Positions 1 to 4,235 of a stretch of 8,332 bases of DNA are shown one piece after another (the first letter of the stretch is position 1; each line of letters begins with the position of its first letter). The notes under the pieces were generated by a model that saw nothing but the letters and a program-made list of their open reading frames with translations, was not told the origin of the DNA and made no database searches. Both the position numbers and the translations under genes were made by a program. This DNA is from an uncultured Clostridia bacterium (GTDB lineage: Bacteria > Bacillota_A > Clostridia > Christensenellales > CAG-138). Where the stretch lies: contig CAMNHT010000049.1 of assembly GCA_946539625.1 (NCBI GenBank), forward strand, positions 1-8,332, written 5' to 3'.

Positions 1-395
1 GAGCCGTAAACACGTACGCCGTCCTCCATACTGCTCCACCGACAGTTGCATCGCTGTTCATTGATTCCATCGCCCCAGTCCCATACGGCGGAATGATCGG
101 TTTTGAGCACGATGTACGACGCATACCCCGTTGCCTTCAGATCAACAATACCGCCGTCGATCTTCAATTCGACCATCTTCCACGTGCCGCACAACCATTC
201 CGATGTCAGCGGTTCGGGCGTCGGTTCGGGCGAAGCAGGCGATTCCGTCGCCTCTGTCATCGGATCAGGCGTAACCGGCTTCGGCGTCGTCAATGCCGCC
301 GCATCCTGTCCCCCGGGCAAGGCGGATCCCGTGATGCAGCCGCCGGTCGAAAACAGCATCAAAAGCCCAAGTGTGATCAAAAGAATCCGCTTCAT
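1..395 (-). CDS. Putative lipoprotein with lipocalin-like domain (C-terminus beyond the window)
   Basis: The gene starts at an ATG at 395-393 and runs off the left edge; 131 codons are visible. The start has a strong AAAGGAGG site about 5 nt upstream. The first 19 residues are a lipoprotein signal peptide (MKR, then a Leu-rich core) ending in a TGGC lipobox, so Cys20 would be lipidated and the protein anchored outside the cytoplasmic membrane. Residues about 36-64 are a Pro/Thr/Glu-rich linker with PEPTPEP-type repeats. A folded domain begins near residue 67 with LCGTWKM, the Gly-x-Trp opening seen in lipocalin-like beta-barrels, followed by alternating strands with several Trp and Cys. The ORF begins only 13 nt after the cobC stop, with its ribosome binding site abutting that stop, so it is probably co-transcribed with the cobalamin operon. 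A specific function cannot be read from this fragment; a role in corrinoid binding is only a guess from position. Confidence 0.8.
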   Translation of the reverse strand, partial: MKRILLITLGLLMLFSTGGCITGSALPGGQDAAALTTPKPVTPDPMTEATESPASPEPTPEPLTSEWLCGTWKMVELKIDGGIVDLKATGYASYIVLKTDHSAVWDWGDGINEQRCNCRWSSMEDGVRVYG

Positions 396-408
396 ACAGA
401 CCTCCTTT

Positions 409-981
409 TTACGGCAGCTGTCGTACGTTTTTAAGGACAAGCGCGCCGTCGCGTTCGATGCAGTCCGATTCGTAGCCGGAAAGGTTCGGCACGCCCCATT
501 CATAAAAATCCCTTTTGGGCTCGGCATACTGCCACAGGATCGACATGATGACCCCGCCGTGGACCACAAACGTCGCGTCGGACGCAAGTGAACGGACTGT
601 TTCGGCAAACGCCGCGCCGACGCGGGCGTGAAATTCCGCCTGCGATTCGCCGCCGGGACACGCGCCGCGGCAGAGATCGTCGACCCAAGCGCGATAGGCG
701 GGATCGTGCTCCATCTCATCGGCGGAACGCCCTTCGAACATGCCGAAATCCATTTCCCGAAGATCGGTTATCACTACCTGCTCCGCGTTCGGAAACAGGA
801 TCGCCGCGGTCTCCCGCGCCCGCTTCATAGGCGAAACGTATACGCGACCGAGCGCAAAGTCCTTCGCCTTTTTCTCCGCGTCGGCACGCCCCTCCGGGCA
901 CAGCGGCTCGTCGGTCTTGCCGACGTAGCGGCGCGCGGCGTTGCCCGCCGTCACCCCGTGGCGGATCAATCGCACATGCAT
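409..981 (-). CDS. cobC: Alpha-ribazole phosphatase, histidine phosphatase superfamily
   Basis: This 190-residue protein belongs to the phosphoglycerate-mutase-like histidine phosphatases. Residues 4-9 (RLIRHG) carry the phosphate-accepting His8 with Arg7. Arg54 in SPMKRARET, Glu76 in REMDFG and His141 in VVHGG are the other expected active-site residues. In the cobalamin pathway the CobC enzyme removes the 5'-phosphate from alpha-ribazole phosphate or adenosylcobalamin phosphate. Assignment to cobC rather than a generic phosphatase rests on the operon, since the family is broad. The start at 981 was chosen because the RHG motif must lie near the N-terminus and GGGGGAG lies just upstream; the open frame continues to 1086, but those extra 35 residues are Arg/Gly-rich and lie opposite the coding frame of the preceding gene. 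The start overlaps the end of the short cobU-like gene by 16 nt, indicating translational coupling. Confidence 0.9.
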   Translation of the reverse strand: MHVRLIRHGVTAGNAARRYVGKTDEPLCPEGRADAEKKAKDFALGRVYVSPMKRARETAAILFPNAEQVVITDLREMDFGMFEGRSADEMEHDPAYRAWVDDLCRGACPGGESQAEFHARVGAAFAETVRSLASDATFVVHGGVIMSILWQYAEPKRDFYEWGVPNLSGYESDCIERDGALVLKNVRQLP

Positions 982-1331
982 GGCAACTCCCCCTTCAATA
1001 CAGTCGGGATCCCGCATACGACGCGCACGACCGCGTCCGCGCGTTCCGCAAGCGTGATGCAGAGCCGACCCGTCGCCTCGCGCCATTCGCGTTCCTTCGG
1101 ATCCATCGGCACGACGCCGCTGCCGACTTCGCGGCAGAGGACGAGCTTTTTACGGAGAAGCAGCGGTAAAAGCGCGTTCGCGGAAGCGGGATCGTCCTTC
1201 ACCGTCGCCTCGAGAGCAACGAGCACCGGCGCGTCCTCGTATGGATCGTTTGACATCTCCGCGTCTGTAAAGCCGAGTGCTTTTGCGTACGTGCGCTTGC
1301 CCGCGCCGAGTCCCCCGAGAATCAGAACCAT
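966..1331 (-). CDS. Short CobU-like protein (second CobU paralogue, 121 residues)
   Basis: This protein resembles the adenosylcobinamide kinase/guanylyltransferase family but is about 50 residues shorter than normal. Residues 6-13 (GGLGAGKR) form a P-loop in which the usual Ser/Thr after the Lys is Arg, although a Thr follows. The central segment containing the guanylate-accepting His of CobU (an RHR motif) is absent. The C-terminal half is close to the family consensus: REVGSGVVP at 67-75, then an Arg-rich helix, ADAVVRVVCGIP and a final LKG. The start at 1331 puts the P-loop at the extreme N-terminus as in CobU, has AAAGGGTGG upstream, and overlaps cobS by 10 nt; longer in-frame extension runs antisense-like through cobS. 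Because the N-terminus lies inside an intact cobS and the frame is open, this is a real short protein and not a frameshifted one. It may be a partner or regulator of the full-length CobU, or a degenerate remnant under weak selection. Confidence 0.75.
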   Translation of the reverse strand: MVLILGGLGAGKRTYAKALGFTDAEMSNDPYEDAPVLVALEATVKDDPASANALLPLLLRKKLVLCREVGSGVVPMDPKEREWREATGRLCITLAERADAVVRVVCGIPTVLKGELPCMCD

Positions 1332-2098
1332 AAGCTTACCACCCTTTCCGAAAGCACGAGCATGAGGACCATCGCGATCGCGGAGAGCGTGATCCCCGCG
1401 CCTGCAAGATCGCCGGACATGCCGCCGAATTGTTTCTTTGCCGTATGCCGGATGTACAAAAACACAAGTCCGCCCGCAAGGAGCATTCCGACTGCCGCCA
1501 AAGGCGAAAGCGCCGCCGCTCCGCCGATCGACAGCACGACCCAGAGAATGAGGATCCATACGGAGCTTTTCGACGCGGAATCGTGAAACGCGCGCTGCAT
1601 ACCGTCCGTACTTGCCGAAGGCAGCAGGCTTAAAAGCGAACCGACCGCGCGGGACAGCACATGCGTGACGCCTAAAAGTCCCACCGTTTTCCAATCAAGC
1701 GGAAGCGCTGCGCACAGTCCGAAATACAGCAAAAGATAGCACCCGACGCCGATCACGGCAAACGCGCCGCAATGCGGGTCTTTTAGGATCGCGCGTTTCT
1801 TTTCCGGCGCGGCGTGGCTACTGAGCGCGTCGGTCATGTCCGCGTAGCCGTCCATATGGATGCCGCCGGAAAGCGCGACCGGCAGGATCGTAAACGCAAC
1901 CGCCGACAGGATCGCGGGAAGTTCCAAAAGGGTCGAAATCCAATAATACAGACACAAAACGCCGCCGATCACCGTGCCGACCAGCGGCAACGCGGCAAGG
2001 ACGTTTTTCAAGGAATATTCGTTCCATTCGATCCGCGGCGTCGGCAGGACCGAAAACGTCGAAAACGCGGATACGATTGCGGTCCAAAGCGTCTTCAT
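1322..2098 (-). CDS. cobS: Adenosylcobinamide-GDP ribazoletransferase (cobalamin synthase)
   Basis: This 258-residue, polytopic membrane protein joins adenosylcobinamide-GDP to alpha-ribazole (or its phosphate), the step that completes the nucleotide loop. The family signature is present: GGIHMDGYADMTDAL at residues 78-92 with His81, Asp83 and Asp87, the acidic/His cluster expected to bind metal. It is followed by KRAILKDPHCGAFAVIG at 101-117, matching the conserved K-D-x-x-x-G-A-F segment, and FGGMSGDLAGA at 224-234 near the C-terminus. Hydrophobic segments cover roughly 33-75, 112-160, 180-215 and 234-256. Length is typical. The ATG at 2098 overlaps the TGA of cobU as ATGA, and AAAGGAG lies about 10 nt upstream, so translation is probably coupled to cobU. 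Confidence 0.96.
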   Translation of the reverse strand: MKTLWTAIVSAFSTFSVLPTPRIEWNEYSLKNVLAALPLVGTVIGGVLCLYYWISTLLELPAILSAVAFTILPVALSGGIHMDGYADMTDALSSHAAPEKKRAILKDPHCGAFAVIGVGCYLLLYFGLCAALPLDWKTVGLLGVTHVLSRAVGSLLSLLPSASTDGMQRAFHDSASKSSVWILILWVVLSIGGAAALSPLAAVGMLLAGGLVFLYIRHTAKKQFGGMSGDLAGAGITLSAIAMVLMLVLSERVVSLWF

Positions 2099-2613
2099 AA
2101 GGGCAATTCTCCTTTCAGCGGGATCGGGATCCCTGCGACAACCTCCGCCACGGCGTCCGCGCGCAGAGAAAGAGCACGGTTCAGCGCGCCGAGTGCGGCG
2201 ATATACGCCGTCGTGGCGGGGTCATAGTCGATCCCGTCATTTCCGATCTCGTCGGTCACAACGACCAGGCGTTCACATTGCTTCATCAGCGCGTCCATGC
2301 CGCCGATCACCGCGTCGAACGGATCGCACGGCGGCTCGGATGCAAACATTTCATTTGCGGCAAGGTTTCCGATATCCTCCAGAAGCACGCATTTACACGG
2401 CGGAAGTTTCAGCGATGCAAGGTCCGCATACCGCTCGACAGTCAGAAACCCCTTATCCTTTCGCATGGCGCGGTGGCGCTCAATCCGTTTTGCGCCTTCT
2501 TCACCGAACGGCTGCATGCAGGCTAGATAGACCCGCGGCGAAAGCCCGAGGCACAGCGATTCCGCGTATGCGCTTTTGCCGGACGCCGACCCGCCGGTAA
2601 CTAAGATCAGCAC
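2095..2613 (-). CDS. cobU: Adenosylcobinamide kinase / adenosylcobinamide-phosphate guanylyltransferase (GTG start)
   Basis: This 172-residue protein has the normal CobU length. It phosphorylates adenosylcobinamide and then transfers GMP from GTP to give adenosylcobinamide-GDP. A canonical P-loop, GGSASGKS, spans residues 7-14, and RIERHR at 43-48 carries His47, matching the guanylate-accepting His of the family. VLLEDIGNLAANE at 77-89 corresponds to the conserved strand and Asn segment. The C-terminal part is unusual: the family's NEVGxGIVP element appears as DEIGNDGIDYDP, and the following helix lacks the usual Arg-x-Phe-Arg-Asp pattern, although AGIPIPLKG is kept. The GTG at 2613 is chosen because GGGAGGG lies 5 nt upstream and because it puts the P-loop strand at the N-terminus; the frame stays open to 2715 but overlaps cobT there. 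The start overlaps the cobT stop by 7 nt. Confidence 0.93.
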   Translation of the reverse strand: MLILVTGGSASGKSAYAESLCLGLSPRVYLACMQPFGEEGAKRIERHRAMRKDKGFLTVERYADLASLKLPPCKCVLLEDIGNLAANEMFASEPPCDPFDAVIGGMDALMKQCERLVVVTDEIGNDGIDYDPATTAYIAALGALNRALSLRADAVAEVVAGIPIPLKGELPL

Positions 2614-3677
2614 GGGTTCCCTCCCTGCGGCGTGTACTGCTCGATGCCGGTCTCCGAAAACGAGACCGAGCCATGATAGACCGCAAGCGCCATGTCTAAA
2701 AGAGGCAGCATGCACACCGCGCCGGTGCCTTCGCCGAGCTTCATGTCCGCAAACAGGATCGCCGAAAGTCCGAGCTCGTCAAGAATTGCCTGCGCGACCG
2801 GCTCCTTCGAGCAATGGCTGGCAATCATCGCGGTTTTCGAGTTCGGCACAAGCCGCGCCGCGACAAGCGCCGCAACGGAGCTCGGAAGGCCGTCGATCAG
2901 GATCGGAATGCGCTCGATTGCCGCCCCGATATAGAGACCGACAAGCCCCGCAAGGTCGAACCCGCCGAGCTTATACAGGACGTCGAACGCGTCTCCGGGA
3001 TCCGGCTTATTCACCGCGATCGCGCGTTTGATCGCGTTGCGCTTTCTTATCAGCCCCGCGTCGGAAAGCCCGGCGCCGCGACCTGTGACGGTTTCGACCG
3101 GAAGATTCAGAAGGACTGCGGCGATCGCGGAGGACGTCGAGGTGTTGCCGATACCCATTTCGCCGGTGATGAGGATCCGATCCCCCGCCGCCTTACGCTC
3201 CTTTGCAAGCAGAATGCCGTTTTCGATTGCCTTTTTCGCCTGCGCTTCGGTCATGGCGGGACCCTCCGCCATGTTCGCGGTACCGTTTCCAACCGAGAGA
3301 TCACGCACATCCGGCACGCGGGTAAGCATGCCGAAATCGACCGGGATCACGTCCGCGCGGGCGGTTTTTGCCATAAGGCAGACCGAGGAACGATGTTCCG
3401 AGATGCGCCGCGCCATCGTCGCGGTCACGGATGCGTCGGTTTGCGTCACGCCCTCTTTGACGATCCCGTTGTCCGCGCAGAAAACAAGCACCGTGCGGCG
3501 GTCGATCGACACGTTTTCGTCGCCGGTTACGCCTGCAATGCGAATAACGGCAGTCTCTAATTTTCCGAGCCCATCGAGCGGCTTTGCGACGCCGTCCCAA
3601 TGCGCCTTCGCGCGCGCCGTCGCCGTCGCATCTTGCGGCGCGATCAAAGCGTTCCACGTCAAAAACGGTTCTCTCAT
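2607..3677 (-). CDS. cobT: Nicotinate-nucleotide--dimethylbenzimidazole phosphoribosyltransferase
   Basis: This 356-residue enzyme moves phosphoribose from nicotinate mononucleotide to the lower-ligand base, giving alpha-ribazole phosphate. Family landmarks are all in place: KPLDGLGKLE at 32-41, VLVFCADNGIVKEGV at 63-77, ITGEMGIGNTSTSSA at 170-184 with Glu173, VTGRGAGL at 197-204 and KLGEGTGA at 313-320 with Glu316. The two Glu residues match the positions of the two key Glu residues (174 and 317) known in the Salmonella enzyme. The usual Gly-Ser of the first motif is Asp-Gly here. The start at 3677 gives the family length, has GAGGAGAG about 4 nt upstream, and lies about 25 nt after the predicted transcription start; the 87-residue in-frame extension to 3938 crosses the promoter and is rejected. 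It is the first gene of the operon. No gene for making a base such as dimethylbenzimidazole is in view, so the base may be imported or made elsewhere. Confidence 0.97.
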   Translation of the reverse strand: MREPFLTWNALIAPQDATATARAKAHWDGVAKPLDGLGKLETAVIRIAGVTGDENVSIDRRTVLVFCADNGIVKEGVTQTDASVTATMARRISEHRSSVCLMAKTARADVIPVDFGMLTRVPDVRDLSVGNGTANMAEGPAMTEAQAKKAIENGILLAKERKAAGDRILITGEMGIGNTSTSSAIAAVLLNLPVETVTGRGAGLSDAGLIRKRNAIKRAIAVNKPDPGDAFDVLYKLGGFDLAGLVGLYIGAAIERIPILIDGLPSSVAALVAARLVPNSKTAMIASHCSKEPVAQAILDELGLSAILFADMKLGEGTGAVCMLPLLDMALAVYHGSVSFSETGIEQYTPQGGNPC

Positions 3678-3708
3678 GCTTCTCTCCTCTGTCTCCTCTG
3701 ATGCGATC

Positions 3709-3737
3709 ATTATACCATTCGGTCCGAACGCCGTCAA
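3709..3737 (-). promoter_or_regulatory. Sigma-A promoter of the cobT operon
   Basis: On the minus strand, TTGACG (3737-3732) and TATAAT (3714-3709) are separated by exactly 17 nt. This is a near-perfect vegetative promoter with 11 of 12 consensus bases. Transcription should begin near 3702, leaving a leader of only about 25 nt before the cobT ATG, enough for the ribosome binding site but not for a riboswitch. The promoter would serve cobT through cobC and probably the distal lipoprotein gene, since no terminator hairpin is seen between them. Confidence 0.85.
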
Positions 3738-3745
3738 CGATGCGG

Positions 3746-3784
3746 ATCCGCCGCGCCTGTAATAATCCGCCGAAATATCCGCCG
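3746..3784. repeat. Three direct copies of an 8-bp ATCCGCCG motif upstream of cobT
   Basis: The octamer ATCCGCCG occurs at 3746-3753, 3765-3772 and 3777-3784 (CGGCGGAT on the cobT strand). The copies lie just upstream of the cobT -35 box, between it and the promoter proposed for the divergent small gene. They could be operator sites for a regulator of either gene. The motif is GC-rich and the background is too, so coincidence is possible; spacings of 19 and 12 bp are not in helical register with each other. The rest of the 3738-3836 interval shows nothing else I recognise. Confidence 0.3.
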
Positions 3785-3836
3785 CTATTACGCATATTTT
3801 GCGGAAATGGACGGCGAAACAGCGCACGCTTTTCCG

Positions 3837-3865
3837 TTGTAATATCGCGGCGGACATGCTATTCT
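3837..3865 (+). promoter_or_regulatory. Probable sigma-A promoter of the Cys-rich lipoprotein gene
   Basis: TTGTAA (3837-3842) and TATTCT (3860-3865) lie 17 nt apart on the plus strand, about 88 nt before the ATG at 3953. Each box keeps four of six consensus bases. The predicted leader of about 80 nt shows no clear structure. This is the best match in the divergent region but weaker than the cobT promoter. Confidence 0.5.
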
Positions 3866-3952
3866 GTACCTGAAAACAAGGAAATGCAATGACGCATCCC
3901 GGATCGAACCAAAGCGTTTTGAACACGGAAAACCGCAAAGGAGGCGAAACTG

Positions 3953-4189
3953 ATGAGAAAGGGATTGATGAGCAGCTTATTGATCGTTTGTCTTGCGATC
4001 ATCGTTTTGATGGTTGCCTGTTCCGGAGGCGGACGTGCGTCGAACCGCTCCGGCTGTGGCGGATGCAGCCTCGGCTGCATTGCCTGCACCGCCTGCGCAG
4101 CAATCGGGTGCGCACGTTCCTGCGGCGGCGACGTTTTCGACACTCTGCAGAGCTTTGACGTCGACAACCTCGGCAGCAGTTATCATTGA
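3953..4189 (+). CDS. Small Cys-rich putative lipoprotein (78 residues)
   Basis: I do not recognise a family. The ORF starts with ATG at 3953 behind a strong AAAGGAGG site with 8 nt spacing. Residues 1-22 are a signal sequence: MRKG, a hydrophobic core rich in Leu/Ile/Val, and a VAC lipobox-like end, making Cys23 the likely lipidated residue; a plain membrane anchor is the alternative. A short Gly/Ser/Arg stretch follows, then seven cysteines within 23 residues at 35, 38, 42, 45, 48, 53 and 57, separated mostly by Gly and Ala. The C-terminus (60-78) is acidic with no Cys. The close Cys spacing could suit metal or cluster binding, disulfides, or further membrane-proximal lipid/thiol chemistry; none can be chosen from sequence. 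It stands alone, with its own promoter, divergent from cobT, and ends at a strong terminator. Confidence 0.75.
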   Translation: MRKGLMSSLLIVCLAIIVLMVACSGGGRASNRSGCGGCSLGCIACTACAAIGCARSCGGDVFDTLQSFDVDNLGSSYH

Positions 4190-4198
4190 ACGGACAGA

Positions 4199-4224
4199 AA
4201 AAGGGGCTGTTGACAGCCCCTTTT
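4199..4224. terminator. Bidirectional intrinsic terminator
   Basis: A perfect 12-bp inverted repeat, AAAAGGGGCTGT (4199-4210) and ACAGCCCCTTTT (4213-4224), surrounds a 2-nt centre. The real loop is probably four bases after the closing pair opens. A GC core flanked by A runs on one side and T runs on the other lets it act in both directions: for the Cys-rich gene ending at 4189 on the plus strand and for the secreted peptidase gene ending at 4236 on the minus strand. Confidence 0.9.
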
Positions 4225-4235
4225 GTTGATTGGGA

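Noticed and set aside
982..1086. Upstream in-frame start for cobC
   Set aside because: The added 35 residues are Arg/Gly-rich shadow sequence of the short cobU-like gene and push the RHG motif away from the N-terminus.
1332..1694. Longer version of the short CobU-like protein (242 residues) that could supply the missing CobU region
   Set aside because: The extension has no CobU features, is Arg-rich shadow sequence of cobS, and would place the P-loop in the middle of the protein.
3678..3938. In-frame N-terminal extension of cobT
   Set aside because: It would cross the near-perfect promoter at 3709-3737 and make the protein 87 residues longer than the family; the ATG at 3677 has a good ribosome binding site.
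3678..3952. Cobalamin riboswitch in the divergent region
   Set aside because: The predicted cobT leader is about 25 nt, and I found no B12-box-like conserved core by eye in the minus-strand sequence; a covariance-model search would settle it.
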